Shown here: positions 8,728 through 18,167 of the stretch, in pieces | How the letters are laid out: the number at the start of each line of letters is the position of its first letter | Numbering within the stretch: position 1 is the stretch's first letter | Source of the DNA: Streptomyces lavendofoliae | GTDB taxonomy: Bacteria > Actinomycetota > Actinomycetes > Streptomycetales > Streptomycetaceae | Length of the DNA stretch: 64,000 nucleotides | NCBI RefSeq assembly: GCF_014649735.1 | Contig: NZ_BMTP01000003.1 | Coordinates: 372,001-436,000 of the forward strand | Direction: 5' to 3' | The notes under the pieces: generated by a model | The model's input: only the letters and a program-made list of their open reading frames with translations | Told to the model about the DNA's origin: nothing | Database searches by the model: none | Made by a program: the position numbers and the translations under genes

Positions 8728-10011
8728 GTGCCCGCACTTGTGCTGCTCGGTGCTCAGTGGGGTGACGAGGGCAAGGGAAAGGCCACCGACCTCCTCGGTG
8801 GATCCGTTGATTATGTGGTGCGTTACCAGGGCGGCAACAACGCCGGCCACACGGTCGTCGTAGGCGACCAGAAGTACGCGCTGCACCTTCTCCCTTCCGG
8901 AATCCTCTCCCCGGGGTGCACCCCGGTGATCGGGAACGGAGTCGTCGTCGACCCGGCGGTCCTGCTCTCCGAGCTGAGCGGACTGAACGAGCGCGGCGTC
9001 GACACGTCGAAGCTGCTGATCAGCGGTAACGCGCACCTGATCACGCCGTACAACGTCACCCTCGACAAGGTGACGGAACGGTTCCTCGGCAAGCGCAAGA
9101 TCGGTACGACCGGGCGCGGCATCGGCCCGACGTACGCCGACAAGATCAACCGCGTCGGCATCCGCGTCCAGGACCTGTACGACGAGTCGATCCTCACCCA
9201 GAAGGTCGAGGCGGCCCTGGAGCAGAAGAACCAGCTGCTCGCCAAGGTCTTCAACCGCCGCGCGATCGAGTCCGGCCGGATCGTCGAGGAGATGCTCCAG
9301 TACGCGGACCGGATCAAGCCGTTCGTCGCCGACACCACGCTGATCCTCAACAACGCCATCGACGAGGGCAAGGTCGTCCTCTTCGAGGGTGGCCAGGGCA
9401 CCCTCCTGGACGTGGACCACGGCACGTACCCCTTCGTCACCTCCTCGAACCCGACCGCCGGCGGTGCCTGCACCGGCGCGGGCGTCGGCCCCACGAAGAT
9501 CAGCCGGGTCATCGGCATCCTCAAGGCGTACACCACCCGTGTCGGCGCCGGTCCGTTCCCGACGGAGCTGTTCGACGAGGACGGCGAGGCGCTGCGCCGC
9601 ATCGGCGGCGAGCGCGGCGTCACCACCGGCCGCGACCGCCGCTGCGGCTGGTTCGACGCGGTCATCGCCCGGTACGCCACCCGCGTCAACGGCCTGACCG
9701 ACTTCTTCCTCACCAAGCTGGACGTGCTCACCGGCTGGGAGCAGATCCCGGTCTGCGTGGCGTACGAGATCGACGGCAAGCGCGTCGAGGAGCTGCCCTA
9801 CTCGCAGACGGACTTCCACCACGCGAAGCCGGTCTACGAGTACCTGCCGGGCTGGTCCGAGGACATCTCCAAGGCCAAGACCTTCTCCGACCTGCCCAAG
9901 AACGCGCAGGCGTACGTGAAGGCGCTGGAGGAGATGTCCGGCGCGCCGATCTCCGCGATCGGCGTCGGCCCGGGCCGTACCGAGACGATCGAGATCAACT
10001 CCTTCCTCTAG
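8728..10011 (+). CDS. purA: Adenylosuccinate synthetase
   Basis: 427 residues, the standard length. It catalyses GTP-dependent ligation of IMP and aspartate to adenylosuccinate, the first committed step to AMP; cytosolic homodimer. The P-loop variant [11 protein letters not shown], the GNNAGHTV loop, [14 protein letters not shown] and the C-terminal NSFL tail are all present. GTG 8728 is preceded by GGAAGGGG and matches the conserved N-terminus [14 protein letters not shown]. It is followed by a strong stem-loop terminator. Confidence 0.98.
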   Translation: MPALVLLGAQWGDEGKGKATDLLGGSVDYVVRYQGGNNAGHTVVVGDQKYALHLLPSGILSPGCTPVIGNGVVVDPAVLLSELSGLNERGVDTSKLLISGNAHLITPYNVTLDKVTERFLGKRKIGTTGRGIGPTYADKINRVGIRVQDLYDESILTQKVEAALEQKNQLLAKVFNRRAIESGRIVEEMLQYADRIKPFVADTTLILNNAIDEGKVVLFEGGQGTLLDVDHGTYPFVTSSNPTAGGACTGAGVGPTKISRVIGILKAYTTRVGAGPFPTELFDEDGEALRRIGGERGVTTGRDRRCGWFDAVIARYATRVNGLTDFFLTKLDVLTGWEQIPVCVAYEIDGKRVEELPYSQTDFHHAKPVYEYLPGWSEDISKAKTFSDLPKNAQAYVKALEEMSGAPISAIGVGPGRTETIEINSFL

Positions 10012-10043
10012 GCGCACGCGCCGGGTCCCGAGCAGGGGCCCGT

Positions 10044-10093
10044 GACGGGGAGCCCGGTCAGTTCTCCTTGGAGAACTCACCGGGCTCCCCGTC
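10044..10093. terminator. Bidirectional terminator between purA and the Ser/Thr kinase gene
   Basis: A 23-bp inverted repeat with one mismatch and a short loop, starting GACGGGGAGCCCGGT. It sits 32 bp after purA and overlaps the last dozen codons of the convergent kinase gene, so the kinase C-terminus is encoded inside the hairpin. Confidence 0.8.
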
Positions 10094-12001
10094 CGCGTCC
10101 ATGCCGTACACCAGCAGCCGGTCCTTGCCGTCGACGCGCTGGATCCGCAGGTTCGCCGACGCGCCCGAGGCGGTGCACTCCCGGTCGGACGCGGCGGCGT
10201 CGACCGTCGCCGGGCCCAGGACCAGCAGGGTGCCGGCGCCGCCGAGGACGGCGGTCTGCTCGCAGTGGACCGTGTCCGGCAGCGGCTCGCCGGTCTCCTC
10301 GTCGGTCCGCGGGAAGCTGTGCGCGAACCGGACGAGCGGCGCGCCGACCGGCCCCTGCGTGATGGTCACCTCGTGCTCGTAGAGGTCCGCCTGCGGGTCG
10401 GACACGTCCGGGTGGGGTACGTCCTTCCAGCGCCCGAGGAACTCCGAGGGCACCACCCGCGGCCCCGACCGCGCCCGGCGGAACGTGGCGGTCGCCGCGC
10501 CCGACGACCACTCCAGCACCTCCGGGGAGCGCACGGTCAGCTTCTGGTGGGCGGCCGGTGTGCAGCGCTTGGCGGGCACGCTCGTCGTCACGTCGCTCTC
10601 GCCGAACACGATCTTGTCCTCGTCCGCCGAGACGAGCGTCGACCGGCCCATGCAGAGCCGCTCGCCGCCCACGTGGACGTGGACCGCCGCCTTGTCGCCC
10701 GGCGCCCCCTCGGTGATCTCGATGCGGGCGGTCTCGTACGGAGCGGTCTCGGTGCCCCGCAGGACCCCCTCCCAGGCGCCGAGGAAGCCGGCGGGGACGG
10801 CATTGCGCGGCTTGTCCCGCGCGACCGTGCCGCCGGTGGGCGCGCCCGGTGTCCCGTTCCGTTCCACCAGGCCGTACGCGACGGCGGCCGCGGCGGTCAG
10901 CGCGGCGGCGGCTCCGGCCAGCAGACGCCGCCGCTGCCGCCTTCGTGGGCCGCCGTTCCGGGTCGGGTCGCCGTTCCGGGTCGGCGCACCGGCCGGCGAG
11001 GTGGTGGCGTCCCGCGCCGCGTCACCGTCCCGCGCGGGGGTGCGGTCCCGCGCCGCGTCACCGTCCCGCGCCGCGCCGTCCTCCCGCGCGGAGCCGCCGC
11101 CGTGCGGCGGGGTGCCGTCCTCGTCCAGCAGCCGGGCGGCCGTCCTCCCGAGCTGGGCGAGCAGTCCGGCGGGCAGCCACGGGTCGGTGGCCTCGACGTG
11201 CTCGGCGAGACGGGCGGCGGTGGGGCGGGCGGCCGGGTCCTTGGCCAGGCAGCCGCGTACCAGGTCGTCCAGCTCGGCGGGCAGCCCGGTGAGGTCCGGC
11301 TCGTCGTGGGCGATGCGGAACATCACGGCGTGGACGCCGCTGTCGGCGGTGCCGAACGGGGCGCGGCCGGTCGCCGCGTACGCGAGGAGCGAGCCGAGGC
11401 AGAAGACGTCCGACGCCGGGGTGAGCCGCTCGCCCCGCACCTGCTCGGGCGACATGAACCCGGGCGACCCCACGACCGCGCCGGTGCTGGTCAGGCCGCC
11501 GTCGGTGACCGTGTCGACGGCGCGGGCGATGCCGAAGTCGATGACGCGCGGACCGTCCACGGTGAGCAGGACGTTCGCCGGCTTCAGGTCCCGGTGGACC
11601 AGCCCGGCCGCGTGGATGTGCTCCAGGGCGCGGGCCAGCCCGACGGCCAGTGAGCGTACCGACGCCGGGGGCAGCGGCCCGTACTCGGTGCCGACCACGG
11701 TGCGCAGGGACGGCCCGGCGACGTACCCGATGGCCACCCAGGGCGCCTCGGCCCCGGTGTCCGCGCCGAGCACGGGCGCGGTGCCGACGCCCCCGACCTT
11801 CTCCAGCGCGGCGACCTCGCGGGCGAAGCGGCGGCGGAACTCGTCCTGGGCGGCGAGTCCGGCGTGCACGACCTTGACCGCGACGGTCCGGCCGCCCGCG
11901 GACCGGGCCAGGTACACGCGGCCCATGCCGCCGGACCCCAGCCTGCCGAGCAGGCGGAACGGGCCGATCCGGACGGGGTCTTCAGCATGCAGGGGGTCCA
12001 C
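10058..12001 (-). CDS. Membrane-anchored Ser/Thr protein kinase (PknB-like)
   Basis: 647 residues from GTG 12001. Kinase domain: glycine loop GRLGSGGMGRVYLA, catalytic Lys in VAVKVVH, HRDLKPANVLL, DFGIARA and the APE-equivalent SPEQVRGE. A low-complexity Asp/Ala/Arg/Asn linker (near residues 290-350) leads to a basic stop-transfer stretch and one membrane helix (LLAGAAAALTAAAAVAYGL). About 260 extracytoplasmic residues with several cysteines follow and resemble no PASTA domain I know, probably a sensor domain. The gene is monocistronic and convergent with purA. Confidence 0.93.
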   Translation of the reverse strand: MDPLHAEDPVRIGPFRLLGRLGSGGMGRVYLARSAGGRTVAVKVVHAGLAAQDEFRRRFAREVAALEKVGGVGTAPVLGADTGAEAPWVAIGYVAGPSLRTVVGTEYGPLPPASVRSLAVGLARALEHIHAAGLVHRDLKPANVLLTVDGPRVIDFGIARAVDTVTDGGLTSTGAVVGSPGFMSPEQVRGERLTPASDVFCLGSLLAYAATGRAPFGTADSGVHAVMFRIAHDEPDLTGLPAELDDLVRGCLAKDPAARPTAARLAEHVEATDPWLPAGLLAQLGRTAARLLDEDGTPPHGGGSAREDGAARDGDAARDRTPARDGDAARDATTSPAGAPTRNGDPTRNGGPRRRQRRRLLAGAAAALTAAAAVAYGLVERNGTPGAPTGGTVARDKPRNAVPAGFLGAWEGVLRGTETAPYETARIEITEGAPGDKAAVHVHVGGERLCMGRSTLVSADEDKIVFGESDVTTSVPAKRCTPAAHQKLTVRSPEVLEWSSGAATATFRRARSGPRVVPSEFLGRWKDVPHPDVSDPQADLYEHEVTITQGPVGAPLVRFAHSFPRTDEETGEPLPDTVHCEQTAVLGGAGTLLVLGPATVDAAASDRECTASGASANLRIQRVDGKDRLLVYGMDADGEPGEFSKEN

Positions 12002-12100
12002 GCGAACAGAGCATGCCAGACACCCGTCCGGCGAACTCCGCCGCGCGCGCGGGCGGTCGGGGCCAGCCGCCCGGGGCCGGTCCCGAATCGGGGAAAACTT

Positions 12101-12126
12101 GGTCTAGACCTTGACAGGTACAGACC
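12101..12126 (+). promoter_or_regulatory. DasR-type (dre) operator repeats in the chitinase promoter
   Basis: GGTCTAGACC (12101-12110), a perfect palindrome matching the core of the known Streptomyces dre consensus, is followed after six bases by the related GGTACAGACC (12117-12126). The spacer is TTGACA, a consensus -35 hexamer, so a repressor here would block RNA polymerase. Direct repeats of this type are established in Streptomyces chitinase promoters. The site lies about 45 bp upstream of the chitinase start. Confidence 0.8.
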
Positions 12127-12170
12127 ACTCACGCTTCGGTGGTTGCCATCCCCACGGAAGGACAACCCCC

Positions 12171-13070
12171 ATGGTGCGACGCCTGTTGACCTCCTTCGCC
12201 GCTCTCGCGGCACTCGTCATGGCCATCGGTCTGGCCATCGTCCTCCCCGCCTCCTCCGCGTCGGCCGCCGAGTGCGCGGCGCCGTGGAGCTCCTCCGCCG
12301 TCTACACGGGCGGTGGGACCGCCTCCTACAACGGCCGCAACTGGCTGGCGAAGTGGTGGACCCAGAACGAACGCCCCGGCTCCTCCGACGTCTGGTCCGA
12401 CCAGGGCACGTGCGGCGGCGGCACCGGCCCGGGACCGTCGCCGTCCCCCTCGGGCTTCGTGGTGAGCGAGGCGCAGTTCAACCAGATGTTCCCGAACCGG
12501 AATTCGTTCTACACCTACAGCGGTCTGACCGCCGCGCTCAGCGCCTACCCCGGCTTCGCCAACACGGGCAGCGACACGGTGAAGAAGCAGGAGGCGGCCG
12601 CCTTCCTCGCCAACGTCAGCCATGAGACGGGCGGCCTGGTCCACATCGTGGAGCAGAACACCGCCAACTACCCGCACTACTGCGACCGCAACCAGCCCTA
12701 CGGCTGCCCGGCCGGCCAGGCCGCCTACTACGGCCGCGGCCCGATCCAGCTCAGCTGGAACTTCAACTACAAGGCGGCCGGCGACGCCCTCGGCATCGAC
12801 CTGCTGAACAACCCCCACCGCGTCGAGCGGGAGCCGGCGGTCGCCTGGAAGACCGGCCTCTGGTACTGGAACACCCAGAACGGCCCCGGCACGATGACCC
12901 CCCACAACGCCATGGTCAACGGCGCCGGCTTCGGCCAGACCATCCGCTCCATCAACGGCTCCCTGGAGTGCGACGGCAAGAACCCGGCGCAGGTCCAGAG
13001 CCGCGTCAACAACTACCAGCGCTTCACCCAGATCCTGGGCGTCCCCGCGGGCTCGAACCTGAGCTGCTGA
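12171..13070 (+). CDS. Secreted GH19 chitinase with an N-terminal CBM5/12 chitin-binding module
   Basis: 299 residues from ATG 12171, with GGAAGGA upstream. A Tat/Sec-like signal peptide (RRLLTSFAALAALVMAIG... ASA-A) is followed by a small Trp-rich chitin-binding module (AAPWSSSAVYTGG, LAKWWTQNERPG). After a Gly/Pro linker comes a GH19 catalytic domain with the acid Glu in SHETGG and YYGRGPIQLSWNFNYKAAG. It hydrolyses chitin outside the cell. The dre-like repeats upstream predict N-acetylglucosamine-controlled expression. Confidence 0.95.
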   Translation: MVRRLLTSFAALAALVMAIGLAIVLPASSASAAECAAPWSSSAVYTGGGTASYNGRNWLAKWWTQNERPGSSDVWSDQGTCGGGTGPGPSPSPSGFVVSEAQFNQMFPNRNSFYTYSGLTAALSAYPGFANTGSDTVKKQEAAAFLANVSHETGGLVHIVEQNTANYPHYCDRNQPYGCPAGQAAYYGRGPIQLSWNFNYKAAGDALGIDLLNNPHRVEREPAVAWKTGLWYWNTQNGPGTMTPHNAMVNGAGFGQTIRSINGSLECDGKNPAQVQSRVNNYQRFTQILGVPAGSNLSC

Positions 13071-13097
13071 GACCCACCGGGTACGCAACCCGGTACG

Positions 13098-13125
13098 GAG
13101 GCGGCCACCGGCGGGTGGCCGCCTC
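13098..13125. terminator. Terminator after the chitinase gene
   Basis: Perfect 12-bp stem GAGGCGGCCACC / GGTGGCCGCCTC with loop GGCG, followed by TTCGTCGT. It lies 27 bp after the chitinase stop. Confidence 0.8.
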
Positions 13126-13306
13126 TTCGTCGTAGCCGGTCCCTTCGTCGTACCAGGTCGGGAGTGCCTGCCGGGTTGTCCGGGGCCGCTGTTACGATCC
13201 CAGCGTCTTGCGGGGGAGGGTGCGGCCGGGGGGCCGGGCCGGACACGTCAGTCGTGGCGAGCCGCCGCGCCGTCTTCCCGCTTCTTCGGTTCCTGGGGAG
13301 GGGCCC

Positions 13307-16300
13307 TTGCCACGTCATGCCCTGACGCGCTCCGGCGCGTCCGTCGTCCTGTCCGTCGCTCTGGCCGGCACCCTCGTGCCGCTGTTCCCGGGTGCGGCGC
13401 TCGCCGCGGACGGCCCGGCCGCCGAGGTCGTGGTGCCCGCGCCCGTCCGCTACCAGCCGCGCGCCGACACCGTGCTGGAAGCGGGCGCCGACGGCTTCCT
13501 GCACCAGCGGGAAGGCACCACCGGGACTCTCTGGACGGAGTACGCCACCGGCGCGAGCACCCCGCTGGCGGCCACCGGCGACGGGTACGGCGGCATGCGT
13601 GCCGCCCTCGACCCCGCGACGCCGGGCGCGCCCCGGACGGTGAGCATCACCGCGCTGGGCTCCACCGGGGTGCGGAGGGTGGAGGTGCCGGAGGGTGCGA
13701 GCTGGACCGAGGGCTTCACCGCCGACTCGATCCTCGTGTCCCGGTCGGCGGCGGACGGGTCGCTCGCCTCGCTCGGTGTCGTACGCATGCGGGACGGCAA
13801 GGCGGTCGAGCAGCCGGTGACCGGGGTGCCCGGTGGCTTCAAGCTGATGTACGGCGTCGCCTACCAGCGGACGGCCAAGGGCGCCGTGGTGTTCCTGGCC
13901 ACCCTCGACGGGGCGGTCGAGAAGGAGTACCTCGTCGACTACGCCTCCGCCGAGCTGCGGGAGATGCCCGACCACGGGGACGTCGACCTCGAACAGTTCG
14001 GTGACCGGCACCTGCTGGACCGCTACGGCGGCGACGCCCCGCGCCAGGTCCGCACCGTGCCGCGCGACAACCCGATGGCCACGCCGGTGGTGACGCAGAT
14101 GCCGGCACCGGCGAACGGATACCGGTACGACCAGGGCGCGGAGGTGCTGATCGGCGACTGGATCGTGTTCGGCTGGACACCCGAGAGCTGGAAGTCCGCC
14201 CTGCCCGGCGTACAGCTCCAGGCCATCCCCGTGGGTGGTGGCCAGCCCCGCTTCCTGCTGGCGCACTCCGCCGCGCGTCCGCAGGCCGCCCCCGACGGCA
14301 GCCTGCTCGTCACCGGGGGCACCGGCGCGACGGACTGGGCGGTGCGCCGGATCGGTCTCGACGCGGACGGCGTGCCGGTGATCACCAAGGTCCAGGACGT
14401 CCCGACCGCGCCCACGACCGTGGACGGCCTCACCCTGGGCGCCGGGGCGCTGCACTACCGGACCACGGCCGGCGCGTCGCCCGCCTCGGAGCTGTACCGG
14501 CACCTCCTGTCCATCACCGGAACCCCCACGGCGGACCGGCGGGTCATGGTCCGGGGCCTGCCCATCCTGGTCAACGCTTTGGTCCCGCTCGGCAACGGCG
14601 AGGCGGCGCACCAGTCGAACACCGACGTCATCGGGGGACTCACCGGGGAGCACGCCGACGGGATGTACGGACGGCTGTCCGGCGGCTCCGGCCGGTACGT
14701 CGTGTCGGGCACCGCCACCACCCAGTATGTGGGCGACCTCCAGCGGCAGTTCAGTACCCGCTCCTTCAGCGGCAAGGCCGCGTCCACGGTGTGGGGCACC
14801 ACCGTTTGGCTGTCCGACCCCGCCAAGCCCTCCACCGTCTCCTGGTACGACGTGAAGACGAAGGCGACGTCGTCGGCCCTCGCGATCGGCTCCGGCTGCA
14901 CCCCCGACCGGCTCCAGGCCGTGGGCCGCTGGCTCCACTGGAGCTGTGCCAAGGGTGCCAAGGCCGGTGTCTGGGACCAGAAGACCCGGCTGAGCACCCC
15001 CGTGCCGTTCGGCGAGACGCAGCTTGGTGACGGGTTCGTGGTGCGCAAGGACCGCGCGGCCGGGAAGCTCACGCTCACCGATTTCCACACGGGCGACCCG
15101 GCGGCCGTCAGGACGGCCGACTTCGCCTCCGTCCCGGCCGACGCCGACTGGTCCGTCGACAAGTTCGGCGGACACGTGGCGTTCACGGACGCCGAGGAGC
15201 GCATCCACATCAAGCCGGTGACCGTGCCGCGCTCCCCGATCACCGTCATCGAGGAGCGCCAGGACACCACGGTGCTGAACGTCGCGAACGGCGGGGACAG
15301 CGGCTGGCACGGCTCCTGGCAGTTGTCGCGGCCCGCCCTCCGCACCAGCATCGAGTTCAAGAACCCGGCCGGTACGACCGTGGCCGGCTGGAGCTCCGCC
15401 GACCGCTTCGGGGCGCAGGTCTCGATGGGCTGGGACGGCAGGGGCTCGGATCGTGCCCCCGTGCCCGCCGGCCACTACACCTGGACGCTCACCGCCGACC
15501 CCGGCGACGGCAGCGGTCCGCGCGCGGTGCGCACCGGGACCATCCAGGTCGCCGACGTGTACCTGCCGTTCCGGGACTACGACCGTGACGGCGTCGGCGA
15601 GCTGTTCGCCCGCAGCGGCGGCGCCCTGAGCGCCCACGAGCCGGTGAAGGGCACGTCGACGACGTCGAGCGGCTGGACCGGCGTCAGCGCCGTCGTCCCC
15701 TTCGGGGACCTGGACAACGACGGCTGCAACGACGTCCTCACCCGCACCACCACGGGCGAGCTGTACCGCCACGGCGCCAAGTGCGCCGGGGTCCCCGGCC
15801 CCACGAGCCCCAAGGTGAAGATCGGCGCGGGCTTCAACGCCTTCGACGCGCTGCTCAACCCCGGCGACATGACCGGCGACGGTCGCGCCGACCTGCTGGC
15901 CCGCCAGCGCTCGACGGGCGACCTCTACCTGTACGCGGACGACCGGGCGGGCGGCATCAAGGCGGGCGTCAAGTTCGCCGGCAAGTGGAACGGCCTCACT
16001 CTCATCGGCGCGGGCGACCTCGACCGGGACGGCCACGCCGACCTGCTCGCCCGTGACGCGGGCGGCGAGCTGTGGCGGTACGAGTCGACCGGCACGGGCG
16101 CGTTCCACGCCCGGACCCTGGTGTTCAGCGACTGGGGAGCGGGGCGCGACGCCATCATCGGGGCGGGGGACGTCGACGGGGACGGGAAGAACGACCTCGT
16201 CTCCCGCGACACCAACGGCAAGCTGCTGCGCAACAGCGGAAGGGGCGACGGCACGTTCGGCCCCACGATCCAGATCGGCTCGGGGTGGGGAGCGCGCGGC

Positions 16301-16312
16301 ACGCTGTACTGA
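13307..16312 (+). CDS. Large secreted FG-GAP/VCBS-repeat protein
   Basis: About 1001 residues from TTG 13307, chosen because GGGGAGGGG is just upstream and a signal peptide begins there (hydrophobic core VVLSVALAGTLVPLFPG, cleavage near ALAA). The middle is a beta-rich, probable propeller region. Residues near 720-780 look like a FlgD-type immunoglobulin fold (AGHYTWTLTADPGDG). The C-terminus holds four or five FG-GAP/VCBS calcium-binding repeats (DYDRDGVGE, DLDNDGCND, DMTGDGRAD, DLDRDGHAD, DVDGDGKND). The role is unknown; extracellular or cell-surface binding is likely. Confidence 0.88.
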   Translation: MPRHALTRSGASVVLSVALAGTLVPLFPGAALAADGPAAEVVVPAPVRYQPRADTVLEAGADGFLHQREGTTGTLWTEYATGASTPLAATGDGYGGMRAALDPATPGAPRTVSITALGSTGVRRVEVPEGASWTEGFTADSILVSRSAADGSLASLGVVRMRDGKAVEQPVTGVPGGFKLMYGVAYQRTAKGAVVFLATLDGAVEKEYLVDYASAELREMPDHGDVDLEQFGDRHLLDRYGGDAPRQVRTVPRDNPMATPVVTQMPAPANGYRYDQGAEVLIGDWIVFGWTPESWKSALPGVQLQAIPVGGGQPRFLLAHSAARPQAAPDGSLLVTGGTGATDWAVRRIGLDADGVPVITKVQDVPTAPTTVDGLTLGAGALHYRTTAGASPASELYRHLLSITGTPTADRRVMVRGLPILVNALVPLGNGEAAHQSNTDVIGGLTGEHADGMYGRLSGGSGRYVVSGTATTQYVGDLQRQFSTRSFSGKAASTVWGTTVWLSDPAKPSTVSWYDVKTKATSSALAIGSGCTPDRLQAVGRWLHWSCAKGAKAGVWDQKTRLSTPVPFGETQLGDGFVVRKDRAAGKLTLTDFHTGDPAAVRTADFASVPADADWSVDKFGGHVAFTDAEERIHIKPVTVPRSPITVIEERQDTTVLNVANGGDSGWHGSWQLSRPALRTSIEFKNPAGTTVAGWSSADRFGAQVSMGWDGRGSDRAPVPAGHYTWTLTADPGDGSGPRAVRTGTIQVADVYLPFRDYDRDGVGELFARSGGALSAHEPVKGTSTTSSGWTGVSAVVPFGDLDNDGCNDVLTRTTTGELYRHGAKCAGVPGPTSPKVKIGAGFNAFDALLNPGDMTGDGRADLLARQRSTGDLYLYADDRAGGIKAGVKFAGKWNGLTLIGAGDLDRDGHADLLARDAGGELWRYESTGTGAFHARTLVFSDWGAGRDAIIGAGDVDGDGKNDLVSRDTNGKLLRNSGRGDGTFGPTIQIGSGWGARGTLY

Positions 16313-16357
16313 GCCTCGCCGGCCGCACCGGCAAGGGTGAATTCGGCTTATGACACA

Positions 16358-16385
16358 GGGGTGGCCACCGCCGGGTGGCCACCCC
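16358..16385. terminator. Terminator after the FG-GAP protein gene
   Basis: Perfect 12-bp inverted repeat GGGGTGGCCACC / GGTGGCCACCCC with a 4-base loop, 45 bp after the stop codon. Confidence 0.8.
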
Positions 16386-16481
16386 GTTCGCTACCGGGGG
16401 ACCGGCGTGCGGGTGGTCACCATCGAAGGCAGGTCCGTCGGCGAACGCGGGGCCCGGAGCGCGCCCGGGCTCCGGTGTCGG

Positions 16482-16928
16482 CTATGGGCGTGCCTCCAGA
16501 ATGTCCTTGAGGTGCTGCTCGTTCTTCGGCATCTCCTTCTTCGCGTGCGGGCGGACGACCAGCGGCACGAGTACCTTCCCGACCCCGTGCGACTCGAAGT
16601 CCAGGTCCAGCGTCACGCGCGACCGCTCGCCGTCGCCGATCGGCTCGACCGTCCCGTGCACATGGCCCCGGACGGGGCCGTCGATCCCGTCCATGCGGAA
16701 GCTCCGGGGAGGGTCGTACTCGCGCATCTCCATGGTCATCGGCATCCGCCGGCGACCCATCTGCCGGGTCACCCTGACCCGCGCGCCCACGCCCACGGCG
16801 GTGTCGCCGACCGGGCTGACCGCCAGGGCGCTCTCCTGCCACTCGGGCATGTGGGAGGCGTCCGTCAGGTAGGAGAAGACGTCCTCGGGACGACGCGAGA
16901 TCTCGACACTTTGCCTGATCGCGGACAT
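16482..16928 (-). CDS. SRPBCC / polyketide-cyclase-like (START-fold) protein
   Basis: 148 residues from ATG 16928 with AAAGGGGG upstream. The pattern SVEISRRPEDVFSYLTDASHMPEWQES followed by beta strands and a long C-terminal helix is typical of the SRPBCC ligand-binding fold. Such proteins bind hydrophobic ligands; the ligand cannot be predicted. Expressed alone. Confidence 0.85.
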   Translation of the reverse strand: MSAIRQSVEISRRPEDVFSYLTDASHMPEWQESALAVSPVGDTAVGVGARVRVTRQMGRRRMPMTMEMREYDPPRSFRMDGIDGPVRGHVHGTVEPIGDGERSRVTLDLDFESHGVGKVLVPLVVRPHAKKEMPKNEQHLKDILEARP

Positions 16929-16962
16929 GTCGCCCCCTTTCGGGTGATTTCTACGAACAACC

Positions 16963-17199
16963 CTACTCGGCCCAGCCGAGGAAAGACCCCCAGGCCGCCG
17001 GGGCGACGGCGAGGACGGGACCGCCCGGGTTCTTGGAGTCCCGGACGTGGACGGCGTGGGGGCAGGCGGCCACCTCGACGCACTCGCCGCCGCTGGAGCT
17101 GCTGTACGAGGAAGTGCGCCAGTCGAAGGCCACTTCGACGCAGTTGCCGCCACTGCTGTCGCTGTAGCTGGACTTGAACCACCGTAGGGTGCTGCTCAT
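16963..17199 (-). CDS. DUF397 protein with an internally duplicated motif
   Basis: 78 residues. The DUF397 signature (W-x-x-S-S-Y-S...G-x-x-C-V-E-V) occurs twice: WFKSSYSDSSGGNCVEVA and WRTSSYSSSSGGECVEVA. Only the second copy continues into the usual VHVRDSKNPGGPVL half. Its ATG overlaps the stop of the upstream XRE-DUF5753 gene (ATGA). These pairs are a hallmark of Streptomyces regulatory modules; the small protein is thought to act with the DUF5753 regulator. Confidence 0.9.
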   Translation of the reverse strand: MSSTLRWFKSSYSDSSGGNCVEVAFDWRTSSYSSSSGGECVEVAACPHAVHVRDSKNPGGPVLAVAPAAWGSFLGWAE

Positions 17200-18032
17200 C
17201 TCTTCTCTCCTGCCAACCGCTCGATGAGGCCCAGCGACTCCCGGGTGTCGAGGGCCTGTGCTCGGATCTTCGCATAGCGTTGGCCGTACGTACTGACCTT
17301 CGCCCGGTCCTTGATCAGCAGGCTCTCGGTTTGGATCTCCAGGTAGACGAGGTGGTCGTGCTCTGGGGTTTCCACCAGGTTGATGTCGCCCTGGTCGCCA
17401 GCGTGCTCCCCACTCGCTCCGCAGTCCAGCGGCAGCACCTGAACCGTCACGTTCCGCCTCCGCGCGCACTCCGCGAGGTGCAGCAACTGCCCCCGCATGA
17501 CCTCCGCGCTCCCGATCGTCCGCCGCAGCACCGACTCCTCCAGCACCAGCTCGATCAGCGCCACCGGCTCCCGCTCGAACAGCTCCCTGCGTGCCATCCT
17601 CGCCTCGACCAGCTCCTCCACCCGCCGCTCCGGCAGCGGCGGGTACCCACCGCCGATCAGCGCCCGCGCGTACGCCTCCGTCTGGAACAGCCCGTGCACC
17701 ACCAGCGTCGCGTACAGCGACAGGCTCACCGCCTTCTGCTCCAGCAGCGCGTAGTTCTTGAACTGCTCCGGATACTTGTCCAGCCGCACGTACATCCGCG
17801 CCTGCTCGAACAGGCCCAGCCCGTCACCGAGCACCTTCTCCAGCTGCACCAGCATCGCGTCGCTCGCCGGCTGGGCGCAGGTCTCCATGGCGCTCACCGC
17901 CGCGCCCGTGAAGCCGATCTCCCTGCCGAGCTGGTCCTGGGTCCATCCCTTCCTCACACGCATCTTGCGCGCCATGTCCGCCACGAGCCGCGTCGCCGGA
18001 CCCGCCGTCTCCTTGTTCTCGGTTCGCGCCAA
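17196..18032 (-). CDS. XRE-family regulator with C-terminal DUF5753
   Basis: 278 residues from TTG 18032. N-terminal helix-turn-helix (MRVRKGWTQDQLGREIGFTG, then AAVSAMETCAQPASD); DUF5753 from about residue 95 (LVVHGLFQTEAYARALI, LELVLEESVLRRTIG, VTVQVLPLD). It is coupled to the DUF397 gene by a four-base overlap. It probably regulates its own operon and morphology or stress genes, as relatives do. The start is weakly supported because the ribosome-binding site is poor. Confidence 0.88.
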   Translation of the reverse strand: MARTENKETAGPATRLVADMARKMRVRKGWTQDQLGREIGFTGAAVSAMETCAQPASDAMLVQLEKVLGDGLGLFEQARMYVRLDKYPEQFKNYALLEQKAVSLSLYATLVVHGLFQTEAYARALIGGGYPPLPERRVEELVEARMARRELFEREPVALIELVLEESVLRRTIGSAEVMRGQLLHLAECARRRNVTVQVLPLDCGASGEHAGDQGDINLVETPEHDHLVYLEIQTESLLIKDRAKVSTYGQRYAKIRAQALDTRESLGLIERLAGEKR

Positions 18033-18167
18033 AGTGCGTCACCACCTCGATTCGACCAGTCTCAACCGGTCACAACCCATCCCCGTCGGATTCGACTGCG
18101 GCATGACGTCGTTTTCGCAGGTCAACGCGGGTTCGACGAGCCTCCGCAATCGTGCAGAACGCTAGCC

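Noticed and set aside
13013..16108. Long minus-strand frame opposite the FG-GAP gene
   Set aside because: Low-complexity shadow of a gene with a signal peptide and clear repeats.
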